Positions 15,272-22,850 of a stretch of DNA of 64,000 nt are shown here, piece after piece. Position numbers and translations under genes: made by a program. The DNA lies in the NCBI RefSeq assembly GCF_041435095.1, contig NZ_CP108025.1, positions 3,968,001 through 4,032,000 on the forward strand, written 5' to 3'. The stretch's first letter is position 1. Each line of letters starts with the position of its first letter. Source of the stretch: Kitasatospora sp. NBC_00315. Its GTDB lineage: Bacteria; Actinomycetota; Actinomycetes; Streptomycetales; Streptomycetaceae. Under the pieces are notes generated by a model, which did no database searches, was not told the DNA's origin, and saw only the letters and a program-made list of their open reading frames with translations.

Positions 15272-16300
15272 ATGGACTTTCTACTCCAAACCCCTGGAGA
15301 GCCGACCGGAGTGGAACCCGATCCGGTCGACACCGCCGTCTACGACTGGGTGCTGACGCACCGCCGGCTGGACCTGACCGCCCTCGCCGACCACCTGCGC
15401 CGGCTCGGACTGGACCCGGCGGGCGCGGGGAGCGCGTTGCACCGCCTGACCGAGTGGCAGCTGGTCCACCGGGATCCGCGTGATCCGGCGGTGGGGTACG
15501 CGGTGGCACCGGACGCCGCGATGACCGCCCTCGCCGCCCCGGTCGAGGCCGCGATCCGGCGCAGCCAGGAGGAACTGGCCCGCAGGCGGACCCAGGTGGC
15601 CGGTTTCCTGCCGCACTACCGGCGCAGCCCCGGCGCCGACGGCGCCGGCCAGGGCCTGCGGGTCATCGCCAGCCTGCCGGAGGTGCGGGCGGCCCTGGAC
15701 CGGGCCTCCGACAGCTGTCGGGAGGAGGTGCTGACCAGCCAGCCCGGCGGCGGCTCCCGAGTACCGGAGGCAATGGAGGAGGCGTTGGGCCGTGACCACG
15801 CCCTGCTCGCCCGCGGCGTGCGGATGCGAACGCTGTACCACCACACCGCGCGCTTCAACGGCCCCAGCCAGGCCTACGTGGAGGCCGCCACCGGGCTGGG
15901 CGCCGAGTACCGCACCGCCCACGAGCTGTTCGGCCGGCTCATCGTCTTCGACCGCGAGCTGGCGTTCCTGCCGCTCAGCGACGGCTCCTGGGGTGCCCTG
16001 ATGGTCAGCCAGGACTCGCTGGTCGCCTACCTGTGCGAGATATTCGAGCAGTCCTGGGCGCTGGCGCGGCCCTTCGCGGCGGCGGCGGAGGAGGGCCTCG
16101 AACAGGTCGCCAGGGAGCTCGACCGCACGATCGTGCGGATGCTCGCCGCGGGCCTCAAGGACGAGGCCATCGCCCGGCGCCTGGGCATGTCCCTGCGTAC
16201 GGCGCGCCGGCACATCGCGGACATCATGACCCAGTTGGCGGCCGAGAGCCGGTTCCAGGCGGGCGTGGCAGCGGCCCGGACCGGACTGCTGGACGACTGA
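15272..16300 (+). CDS. TrmB/LuxR-like transcriptional regulator
   Basis: 342 residues. The N-terminal about 75 residues look like a winged-helix, TrmB-type DNA-binding or helper domain (DWVLTHRRLDLTALADHLRRLGLDP). The middle (about 100-270) resembles the effector region of these regulators, including the LYHHTARFNGPSQAYVE stretch and a phospholipase-D-like core. The C-terminus is a LuxR helix-turn-helix (MLAAGLKDEAIARRLGMSLRTARRHI). Such regulators are often pathway-specific next to peptide or antibiotic gene clusters in Streptomyces. The ATG at 15272 is set by GGGGGA 5 nt upstream. It precedes peptide B and two JmjC genes on the same strand and is the natural candidate to control them. Confidence 0.82.
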   Translation: MDFLLQTPGEPTGVEPDPVDTAVYDWVLTHRRLDLTALADHLRRLGLDPAGAGSALHRLTEWQLVHRDPRDPAVGYAVAPDAAMTALAAPVEAAIRRSQEELARRRTQVAGFLPHYRRSPGADGAGQGLRVIASLPEVRAALDRASDSCREEVLTSQPGGGSRVPEAMEEALGRDHALLARGVRMRTLYHHTARFNGPSQAYVEAATGLGAEYRTAHELFGRLIVFDRELAFLPLSDGSWGALMVSQDSLVAYLCEIFEQSWALARPFAAAAEEGLEQVARELDRTIVRMLAAGLKDEAIARRLGMSLRTARRHIADIMTQLAAESRFQAGVAAARTGLLDD

Positions 16301-16728
16301 CGCCCGGCACGCGGCCCCGCGAGGCCGCCGTCACGCGCGCCCCGACGCACACGGACCCGACGCGCACCCGCCCCGACGCACACGGGCTCTGTCACGCACG
16401 GGCCCTGTCACGTACTCCCGGGACCGCGGCCCCGGGACCGGCATCCCGTGGCTTTCCGTCGGCGGTGTCCACATTTCAAGATGGACACCGGCGGGACGCG
16501 GATCTGCGCCTTGCCGGGCAACCGCCCGGCGAACGGCCCCGATCCGAGGTCCGGCGCGCAGGCGCCCGTGCTCCTCCCGCTCCGGGCCCGCCCCCCGCCC
16601 GTCGCCGGACCACCCGGCGCAGCCGGCCGTCCGACGCCAGGGCCGTAAGGACCGGTTCGGGCGTTCGGCGGCCCCGTCCTGCCCGTCCGGGCAGGCGACA
16701 CCCTCACCATCTCTCGGAGGAACGAACC
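16301..16728. promoter_or_regulatory. Upstream region of peptide B
   Basis: 428 bp without a credible gene. It holds the 9-bp inverted repeat at 16463-16490 and a GC-rich leader before the GGAGG site at 16716-16720. The promoter of the peptide B unit should lie here; I could not identify convincing -10 and -35 boxes. Confidence 0.45.
16463..16490. promoter_or_regulatory. 28-bp inverted repeat, operator-like
   Basis: CGGTGTCCA (16463-16471) and TGGACACCG (16482-16490) are perfect 9-bp inverted arms separated by 10 bp of AT-richer sequence. Centre-to-centre spacing of 19 bp (about two helical turns) suits a dimeric regulator better than a terminator, whose loop would be shorter. It lies 163 bp after the regulator stop and 238 bp before the peptide B start. 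Confidence 0.55.
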
Positions 16729-16929
16729 GTGGACACTGCCCAGCACACCGACACCACCTCCAGGCTCGCCGCCCTGACCCGCCAGGCCGCGCTCTCGGTG
16801 GCGGTCGCCGCCGCCATCGGCGGTGCGGTCTTCGCCCCCGCGGCCCAGGCCCAGGCCGCCACCCCGACCGTCACGGCCGGCCACGTCACGCCGGACGGCT
16901 GCGGCGGCTGCTACCCCGACGTCATGTGA
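16729..16929 (+). CDS. Small secreted peptide B (66 aa), candidate precursor peptide
   Basis: A GTG start 8 nt after CGGAGG encodes a charged/polar N-terminus (MDTAQHTDTTSRLAALTR), a hydrophobic segment of Val/Ala/Gly (about 21-36), an AQAQA signal-peptidase-like site near residue 43, and a C-terminus of about 23 residues ending GHVTPDGCGGCYPDVM. A single His (H52), one Asp-Gly and two Cys spaced CxxC are obvious targets for modification or a disulfide. The gene sits between the TrmB/LuxR-like regulator and two JmjC genes, with a strong hairpin right after its stop, as is common for precursor peptides made in excess of their enzymes. The RiPP role is inference. Confidence 0.65.
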   Translation: MDTAQHTDTTSRLAALTRQAALSVAVAAAIGGAVFAPAAQAQAATPTVTAGHVTPDGCGGCYPDVM

Positions 16930-16937
16930 GTGCCCTC

Positions 16938-16982
16938 CGCCCGGTGCCCCGCCGCCCGCTCCGGCCGGCGGGGCACCGGGCG
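16938..16982 (+). terminator. Perfect 17-bp hairpin between peptide B and the JmjC genes
   Basis: CGCCCGGTGCCCCGCCG (16938-16954) pairs with CGGCGGGGCACCGGGCG (16966-16982) around an 11-nt loop, starting 8 bases after the peptide stop. It probably acts as a partial terminator or RNA-stabilising hairpin that keeps peptide mRNA above enzyme mRNA. Confidence 0.75.
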
Positions 16983-17087
16983 GCCGGGCCCACGGCGGAG
17001 GAGGAGCGCGCGACGCGACGGAGCGGACGGCGCGCGGACACGGGGCGACGCGCTGACCGCGGCGCACCGGAGAGGGAGTGAGGGGCC

Positions 17088-17957
17088 GTGAACTGGCTCG
17101 AACGATGTGTGTCCGACCCGGACGCCTTCCTGCGCACCCAGTGGCGCCGAGGGCCCGCGCTGCTGCGTCCGGCCGACCCGCCCACCGAGATCCTCACCCC
17201 CGCCGACCTGGACGCCCTGATCGACGGCGGCACGCTGCGCACCCCGTACGCGGGGCTGTTCACCCGCGCGGGCGCCGTGGCGGACGAGCGGATCTGCCCG
17301 CCCAGGATCGTCGCCGGGCACCCGCTGGCGGGCTGCCTCGATCCGGAGCTGGTCCGGGCCGTGATCCGCGACGAGGACGCCACCCTCCAATTGCGTTACC
17401 TCAACCACTGGCACCCGGCGGTGCGCGCGCTCACCACCGACCTGGGTGAGCGACTGGGACGCCTGGCCGACGCCTTCCTCTTCTCCTCCCTTCCCGGGCG
17501 CCACGGGCCGGTGCACCGCGACGACGGCGACATCCTGGTGATCCAGCTCAGCGGCACCAAGCACTGGCAGGTGTACGCGGGCCCGACCGACCCCGCCTGG
17601 CAGCCGGTACGCGAGGACGACCCCGGACCGGTGCTGCTGGAGACCCTGGTACGGACGGGTGAGGTCCTCTACGTGCCGAACGGCTACGCCCACACGGCCC
17701 GGGCCACCGGGGCGGGACCGTCCCTGCACCTGACCGTCGCCCTGCGCGAGGCCGGCGGCGGCCATCTGCGGACCCAACTGCGGGCGCTGCTCGCCGAAGA
17801 TCTCGCCCTGCCCGCCCACCCGCTCGACGAGGCCGAACTGACCCGGACCGCGGCCGCGCTGCTGGAGCACCTGCGGGCCCGGCTCGCCGACGCCACCCCT
17901 ACGGCCCTGGTGGCCGGTGCCCGCCGCAACGCCTTCAGCAGCCGCCCCACCGCCTGA
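17088..17957 (+). CDS. JmjC/cupin-fold 2-oxoglutarate-dependent oxygenase-like protein
   Basis: 289 residues with the double-stranded beta-helix signature of JmjC/Cupin_4 (PF08007-type) hydroxylases, which include ribosomal-protein Arg and His hydroxylases. The iron triad is intact: H143-x-D145 in GPVHRDDGDIL and the distal H202 in YVPNGYAHTA. K158 in SGTKHW is placed to bind 2-oxoglutarate. The N-terminal WRRGPALLRP is also typical. The expected reaction is Fe(II)- and 2-oxoglutarate-dependent hydroxylation of a peptide or protein side chain in the cytoplasm. Peptide B, encoded 158 bp upstream, is the obvious candidate substrate. The GTG start follows GAGGGAGTGAGGGG. Three 17-bp direct repeats cover its end. 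Confidence 0.85.
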   Translation: MNWLERCVSDPDAFLRTQWRRGPALLRPADPPTEILTPADLDALIDGGTLRTPYAGLFTRAGAVADERICPPRIVAGHPLAGCLDPELVRAVIRDEDATLQLRYLNHWHPAVRALTTDLGERLGRLADAFLFSSLPGRHGPVHRDDGDILVIQLSGTKHWQVYAGPTDPAWQPVREDDPGPVLLETLVRTGEVLYVPNGYAHTARATGAGPSLHLTVALREAGGGHLRTQLRALLAEDLALPAHPLDEAELTRTAAALLEHLRARLADATPTALVAGARRNAFSSRPTA

Positions 17958-17999
17958 CCCGACCCGCCGCCTGATCCGACCCACCGCCTGACCCGACCC
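17949..17999 (+). repeat. Three 17-bp tandem repeats at the end of the first JmjC gene
   Basis: Three copies of a 17-bp unit based on CCGCCTGACCCGACC run from 17949 to 17999 with one or two differences each. The first copy contains the stop codon of the JmjC gene. The next 120 bp are simple CCCGGACCC-rich sequence without a gene. Confidence 0.75.
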
Positions 18000-18174
18000 G
18001 GCACCGGCCGGCCCACGGTCGGCACCCGTCCCGCGCCCCGAACCGCCCGTGCCCGCGACCGCCCCCCCGTACCCGGACCCGGACCCGCGACCGCGACCCC
18101 ACCCCCACGCCCTGCCCCGGCCCCCGCCCGCAGGGCCCGAACCGGCCCGCCCGGGGCAGAGAGCGACATCGGAC

Positions 18175-19047
18175 ATGACCGAGAACTGGCTGCGCCGCTG
18201 CGTGGGGGACGAGGAGCGGTTCCTCGCCGCGTACTGGCGCAGGACCCCGGCGGTGCTGCGTCCCACCGACCCTCCGGTGGACGTGCTGCCCCGCACCGAG
18301 CTGGAGCAGCTGCTCGACCACGGTCTGCTGAAGGTCCCCTACATCGCCCTCGTCCGGCAGGGCGGCCACCTGCCCGGCGCCGACTTCTGCCGGCCCCGCG
18401 TGGTCCTGGGCGAGGTGGTGCAGGAGTACGCCGACGCGGACGCGGTCCGCACCCTGGTCCGCGACGAGGGGGCCACCGTGCTGTTGAGCCACGTCGACCA
18501 GTGGCACCAGGGCGTACGCGCCCTCGCCCGGGGTCTCGCCGAGCAGCTCGGCCGCCGGGTGGAGGCGTTCCACCTCCTCACGCCTCCCGGTGGCCGGGGG
18601 CGCCCCGTGCACAGCGACGACGCCGACGTGCTGGCCGTACAGCTCGGCGGGGCCGCCCGCTGGCGGGTGCACGCGAGGCCGGAGACCGGCGACCGGGAGG
18701 GCGCGCCGCCGGACGGCGACCCCGGCGAGGTGCTTCTGGAGGCCGTGCTGCACCCGGGCGAGGTCCTCTACGCTCCCCGGGGCTTCGCGTACAGCGCCGA
18801 CCCGGTGGGTGACGAACCCTCGGCCCATCTGTCGCTGACGGTGCGCGAGGTCGCCACCGCCAACCTGTACGCCCTCGCCCAGGCCCTGGTCACCGGTGGG
18901 CCCGACCTGCCGGGGCGGCCGCTCGACGACGACGCCCTGCACTCCGCCGCCACCGACCTGCTGACGTACGCCCGCACCATGGCGGCCGAGCTGACCCCCG
19001 CCGACCTGATCGAACTCGCCCGGGCCGCGATGCGCCAGACCGCCTAG
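18175..19047 (+). CDS. JmjC/cupin-like protein with degenerate metal site
   Basis: A 290-residue paralogue of the preceding gene, aligned over the full length from NWLRRCVGDEERFL onward. H146 and D148 (PVHSDDADVL) keep the first half of the iron triad, but the distal His of the neighbour (NGYAHTA) is replaced by Tyr in RGFAYSA (Y206), and the 2-oxoglutarate Lys in SGTKHW is replaced in GGAARW. It may be inactive, use a different third ligand, or act as a substrate-binding partner of the first enzyme. The ATG at 18175 matches the paralogue's start; its GAGAG site is weak. It is the last gene of the unit. Confidence 0.8.
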   Translation: MTENWLRRCVGDEERFLAAYWRRTPAVLRPTDPPVDVLPRTELEQLLDHGLLKVPYIALVRQGGHLPGADFCRPRVVLGEVVQEYADADAVRTLVRDEGATVLLSHVDQWHQGVRALARGLAEQLGRRVEAFHLLTPPGGRGRPVHSDDADVLAVQLGGAARWRVHARPETGDREGAPPDGDPGEVLLEAVLHPGEVLYAPRGFAYSADPVGDEPSAHLSLTVREVATANLYALAQALVTGGPDLPGRPLDDDALHSAATDLLTYARTMAAELTPADLIELARAAMRQTA

Positions 19048-19161
19048 CACCGGCCGCCGGCCCGCTCGGCGCCACCGATCCCCCGGGGGCGGTGGCGCTC
19101 ACGTCGAACACCGCGCTCAGGTTTCCGGGGTTCCAGGACTCCGACGCTCCAGGCTTCAGCG

Positions 19162-19620
19162 CTACGCGACGTCCGACGGCACGGCAAGGCCCGGCGCCGC
19201 GCCACCGGGCCGCCATGACCCGCCGTCATCGTCCGCCCGGAGCGCCGGCGGCCGCGGAGCCGAAGCCGAACCGGCACCGGCGGCCGGGACGGCAGTGGCT
19301 GGAGCGCCGGTGGTCGGGACGGCGGTGACCGGAACGCCGGTGGCGGTGGTCCGCTGGGCCGGGACGAGCGGTGTGACGCGAGCCGCCCGGGCGACCTCCT
19401 CGAACGCCCCTGCCAGCGCCTCACCGAGGGACACCGGCTCACGGTCGGCCGTCGGAGGGCGGGGTGGGGCGCAGCAGGTGCACCGGGAGCGCCCGAGAAC
19501 GGCCGTCCACCGGGTCAGCGGGCGGGCGCAGATCTCGCAGACGGGGGGTCGCCGGCCGGACCTGCCGGGTGCGGCGGTTTCGGCCGGGTCGTACGCGTCG
19601 TTGCGGTAGCGAGCTGGCAT
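19162..19620 (-). CDS. Small Cys-rich hypothetical protein
   Basis: 152 residues. CEICARPLTRW, then 9 residues, then SRCTCC near residues 28-50 looks like a CxxC ... CxCC zinc-binding knuckle. It is followed by an amphipathic SLGEALAGAFEEVARAARV segment and a low-complexity Thr/Val/Ala/Pro tail. The ATG at 19620 has AGGAAG 6 nt upstream. It diverges from the HAD phosphatase gene (about 230 bp between starts). Family not recognised; the Cys pattern is the only functional hint. Confidence 0.65.
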   Translation of the reverse strand: MPARYRNDAYDPAETAAPGRSGRRPPVCEICARPLTRWTAVLGRSRCTCCAPPRPPTADREPVSLGEALAGAFEEVARAARVTPLVPAQRTTATGVPVTAVPTTGAPATAVPAAGAGSASAPRPPALRADDDGGSWRPGGAAPGLAVPSDVA

Positions 19621-19849
19621 CGGACTTCCTGTGGACGGGGCTGCCGGGGTGATTCCTGCCCAGATCCCTCCGGCTGATGCCTCGGACCGGCACGAATCGG
19701 TCAACCGCCACCCGCCGCACCGGTCTGTCGGTCCGGCTCCGGCTCGGCCGCCGCCGCCGTGGCCCGGTCCCCGCCGTGCGTCGCTCGACGGGCCGGCGGA
19801 ACCCGCCCGGGCCGGTGACCGCCCCCGGCCGGTGAGCGAAGATGGATCG

Positions 19850-20734
19850 GTGACCACCTCCCCGGGCCACCCGAAGCCCCGCACCCGCCTGATCGCGACC
19901 GACCTGGACGGCACCCTGCTGTGCGCCGGCGGCACCGTCTCCGCGCGCACCGCCGCCGCGCTGGCCGCCGCCGAGGCGGCGGGCGTCCAGGTGGTGTTCG
20001 TCACGGGCCGCCCGCCGCGCTGGATGCAGCAGGTCAGCTCGCACGTGGGCGGGCACGGCGTGGCGATCTGCTCGAACGGCGGGGCGATCGTCGACGTCCG
20101 ACGCGGTGAGCTGCTGGAGACCTTCCCGCTCGGCCCGGAGGAGACCCTCGCAGTGATCACCGCGCTGCGTGAGGACCTGCCGGGGACGGCGTTCGCCTTC
20201 GAGTACCCGGGCGGATTCGCCCGCGAGCCCGGGTACGAGGTGCGGATGTGGGGCTCGGACGAGTCGCACCCGGTGGGCCCCGCGGAGGAGCTGCTCGGGG
20301 CGGCCGGCGCCGTCCGCGGCCTGTTCAAGCTGCTCGCCAAGCATCCCGACCTCGACCCGGACACCTTCCTCGCCCGGGCCAGGACGGCGGCCGGCCACCT
20401 GGCCGAGATCACCCGCTCCAGCCCGATCCCGCTGCTGGAGGTCAGCGCCCCGGGCGTCACCAAGGCCAGTTCCCTGGCCCGCTGGTGCGCGGAGCACGGC
20501 ATCGACCGCACCGAGGTGGTCGCCTTCGGCGACATGCCGAACGACCTGGAGATGCTCGCCTGGGCCGGCACGGCGTACGCGGTGGCCAACGCGCACCCCG
20601 AGGTGCTCGCCGCCGTCCCGCTGCACACCCTGAGCAACGAGGCGGACGGCGTGGCGACCGTGGTGGAGAGCCTGCTGGCCGCGGACGGCGCCGCCGGCGG
20701 AGCGACCGGGAAGGCCGCCGCCGCGAGCGCCTGA
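19850..20734 (+). CDS. HAD superfamily hydrolase, Cof-type
   Basis: 294 residues. The HAD nucleophile motif is TDLDGT (D18 and D20), motif II is VFVTGRP, motif III a Lys in SAPGVTKASSLARW, and motif IV AFGDMPNDLEML, all characteristic of Cof-type phosphatases with a C2 cap. They dephosphorylate small sugar phosphates or cofactors such as FMN and PLP in the cytoplasm; the substrate is not fixed here. The GTG at 19850 is the best start; another in-frame GTG lies at 19832. It converges on the GH9 gene across the repeat-rich 20763-20842 segment. Confidence 0.88.
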   Translation: MTTSPGHPKPRTRLIATDLDGTLLCAGGTVSARTAAALAAAEAAGVQVVFVTGRPPRWMQQVSSHVGGHGVAICSNGGAIVDVRRGELLETFPLGPEETLAVITALREDLPGTAFAFEYPGGFAREPGYEVRMWGSDESHPVGPAEELLGAAGAVRGLFKLLAKHPDLDPDTFLARARTAAGHLAEITRSSPIPLLEVSAPGVTKASSLARWCAEHGIDRTEVVAFGDMPNDLEMLAWAGTAYAVANAHPEVLAAVPLHTLSNEADGVATVVESLLAADGAAGGATGKAAAASA

Positions 20735-20762
20735 GAACGCCGACGGCCTCCGGCGCGCGAGG

Positions 20763-20842
20763 CGTCGGAGGCCGTCGGGGGCCGCGGGAGCCGTCGGAGG
20801 CCGCGGGGGCCGTCGGAGGCCGCGGGGGCCGTCGGGGCCGTC
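20763..20842. repeat. GC-rich 19-bp tandem repeats between convergent genes
   Basis: About three and a half copies of a unit based on GCCGTCGGAGGCCGCGGGG fill the gap between the HAD and GH9 stop codons. The units can fold on themselves (GGCC and CCGCGG cores) and may end both transcripts. Confidence 0.7.
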
Positions 20843-20846
20843 CCGC

Positions 20847-22760
20847 TCAGCCGGAGAGCGAGAAGGCCAGCAGGGCGGAGGCCGTCATGTCGAGCGCGGG
20901 CTCGCTGCTCTGCCAGGAGCGGACGTCGTCCACGTACGTGCTGCCGTGGCCGGTGAAGGCCGAGAAGGCGTCCGTCCCGCCCGCCGGGCAGGGCCGCATG
21001 CCGGTCAGGTAGTCGCCCAGTCCGCCGGTGAACTGGCCGGATCCGTTGGGGCCGTTGACGATCGCACCGAGCTGCACGGGCCTCGCGCCGTCGAGGCTGC
21101 CGGCCAGGTTGGGGAGCTGTCCCGCGGTGCAGTGCGGGAAGGTGCTGCCCTCGCCCACCATCATCGAGGTGCCCCAGGCGTTGGCTCCGAGGATCCAGTC
21201 GGTCTGCTGGACGCCGAAGCGGTTGAGCGAGGTGTCGCCGGTGAGGTTGCGGTAGAGGCGGGTGGTGGCGGCGAGGCCGAGTGCGTGCGAGTCGGCGTCG
21301 AAGTCGTCGTAGACCGCCCCCATGTGGAACGGGTCCCGGTCGGCGCGGGCCTTGGCGCCGGTGATCTGCGCCTTGAGGTCGGCGACCAGGGCGTCGTAGC
21401 CGATCGCCAGGCCGCCCGGGTTTCCGGCCGCCTTGACCGCCCTGGCCAGCTCGGCCTGGGCGAGCGCGGCGGTGTCGTACATGTTGAGGGTGTCGGTGTT
21501 GCCGGTGGCGTCGTAGGCCTTGGCCCAGGTGGCGCCCTGGGACAGCCAGCCGGACGTCCGGGAGTCGGCCAGCGCCTGGCCGGCGAGGGCGAGCTCGGCG
21601 CCGCCGAAGGCCAGGTCGTCCTGCCAGCTGTCCTCGGGGTAGTAGGCGTGCGGGACGGTGGTGACCAGCGTCCCGGGTGCGGTGTCGGCCAGGGCGTAGA
21701 TCTGCGCCGCGGCGTCGAGGTAGCCCTTGGCCTTCGCCACGTCGGTGGCGGCGTACAGCTGCGCGCCGAGGGCGAAGTCGGCGGCGATCCGGCCGGCCTG
21801 GTTGGGGCTGATCTTCGCGCCGGGGGCGGCGGCCCGGAAGACCGGACGGTTCTTGAGGAACGGGTGCGCGCTGTCGGCGTCGTCCTTCTCGGGCAGTCGC
21901 CAGACGTCGTGGTCGCCGACCACACTGCCGTTGGACGTGCCCGAGCCGAGGCCGACCTGGATGTAGAGGGTCCGGGTCTTCTCGTCCCACATCTTGTCCA
22001 GCCAGTCGAGCCCGTACTGGGCCTCGGCCCGCAGCGCGGAGTCGGGCGCGGCCCCGCTCTCCCGGGCGGCCAGCTGGAGGGTGGCGTCGGCGTAGGAGGC
22101 GGTCTCGGTGAACTTCAGGTAGTCACCGGCGTCGAACCAGCCGCCCTCGACGTCCACCGTGGTGCCCGCTTTCGTCGGCGCGCTCTTGATCGTGTCGCCG
22201 TCGGAGCTGGTGAACGCGGGCCAGTTGTAGACGGCGGCGGAGCTGTCGTCGAGGTGCGCGGGCTTGCGGGCGAGCTGTCCGGGGACGGTGCCGCGGCCGT
22301 CGCGCTGGGACTGGAAGAAGGTGGTGGCGTCGGCGGCCAGGCCGCCGAAGAGCGCGGGGGCGCCGCCGATGGTGAAAGCGGGCGAGGTGCCGGTGGCGGC
22401 GCCGCTGACCTGGATCCGGTAGCTGCCGCCGGCCTTCACGCCGGTGAAGTCGATCAGGTAGACCGCCGGGTAGGCGGTGTTCCAACTGCCGAGGCTGGCA
22501 CCGGTGGTGCCGGAGGCGACGGTGGCACCGGAGGCGTCCAGCAGCTTCCAGGCCGCACCGGTGACGGCGGCCTTGGAGAGCAGGAAGGCCTCCTTGGCGC
22601 CGCTGTCCGCGTAGCCGACCTGGTTGACCCGGATCTGCCCGGTGGTCGCGGCCTGCGCGGCCGGGGCCCAGGGGGCCTGGAGGAGGGTGGCGCCGAGAGC
22701 GAGGGCCGTGGCGAGGGCGGGGGCGCCGCCACGGAAAAGCCGGGTCCGGGTGTGCGTCAT
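20847..22760 (-). CDS. Secreted glycoside hydrolase family 9 (cellulase-like)
   Basis: 637 residues. A signal peptide (about 1-37, ending AAQAA) is followed by an Ig-like CelD_N domain (GQIRVNQVGY, about 41-132) and a GH9 catalytic domain. The catalytic base motif is GGWFDAGDYLKF (D210 and D213). The C-terminal YVDDVRSWQSSEPALD supplies the acid E620. The WGTSMMVGEGSTFPHC segment near residue 520 is typical of the Ig-GH9 group. No carbohydrate-binding module is present. It should cut beta-1,4-glucans or related polymers outside the cell. A 17-bp palindrome lies 39 bp upstream of the ATG. Confidence 0.93.
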   Translation of the reverse strand: MTHTRTRLFRGGAPALATALALGATLLQAPWAPAAQAATTGQIRVNQVGYADSGAKEAFLLSKAAVTGAAWKLLDASGATVASGTTGASLGSWNTAYPAVYLIDFTGVKAGGSYRIQVSGAATGTSPAFTIGGAPALFGGLAADATTFFQSQRDGRGTVPGQLARKPAHLDDSSAAVYNWPAFTSSDGDTIKSAPTKAGTTVDVEGGWFDAGDYLKFTETASYADATLQLAARESGAAPDSALRAEAQYGLDWLDKMWDEKTRTLYIQVGLGSGTSNGSVVGDHDVWRLPEKDDADSAHPFLKNRPVFRAAAPGAKISPNQAGRIAADFALGAQLYAATDVAKAKGYLDAAAQIYALADTAPGTLVTTVPHAYYPEDSWQDDLAFGGAELALAGQALADSRTSGWLSQGATWAKAYDATGNTDTLNMYDTAALAQAELARAVKAAGNPGGLAIGYDALVADLKAQITGAKARADRDPFHMGAVYDDFDADSHALGLAATTRLYRNLTGDTSLNRFGVQQTDWILGANAWGTSMMVGEGSTFPHCTAGQLPNLAGSLDGARPVQLGAIVNGPNGSGQFTGGLGDYLTGMRPCPAGGTDAFSAFTGHGSTYVDDVRSWQSSEPALDMTASALLAFSLSG

Positions 22761-22799
22761 ACGGCCGTCTCCTGCCTGGGGAGGGGAAGCTGCGCTTTG

Positions 22800-22816
22800 T
22801 TAGGAAGGTTTCCTAA
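22800..22816 (-). promoter_or_regulatory. Palindromic operator candidate upstream of GH9
   Basis: TTAGGAA-GGT-TTCCTAA is a perfect 7-bp inverted repeat with a 3-bp centre, 40 bp before the GH9 start. Palindromes of this AGGAAA/TTTCCT kind precede several secreted polysaccharide-degrading enzyme genes in streptomycetes and are reported, as I recall, for ROK-type repressors; the regulator here is not identified. Confidence 0.6.
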
Positions 22817-22850
22817 ACTGCGGCGAAGCTAGCGCCACCCGGCCCAGCGG

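Noticed and set aside
15105..15509. Minus-strand frames over the start of the TrmB/LuxR gene
   Set aside because: They are Arg/Pro-rich antisense readings without ribosome sites.
19162..21990. A 942-codon open frame on the minus strand
   Set aside because: Most of it is the shadow of the GH9 and HAD genes; only the last 152 codons (19162-19620) have their own start, ribosome site and Cys motif.
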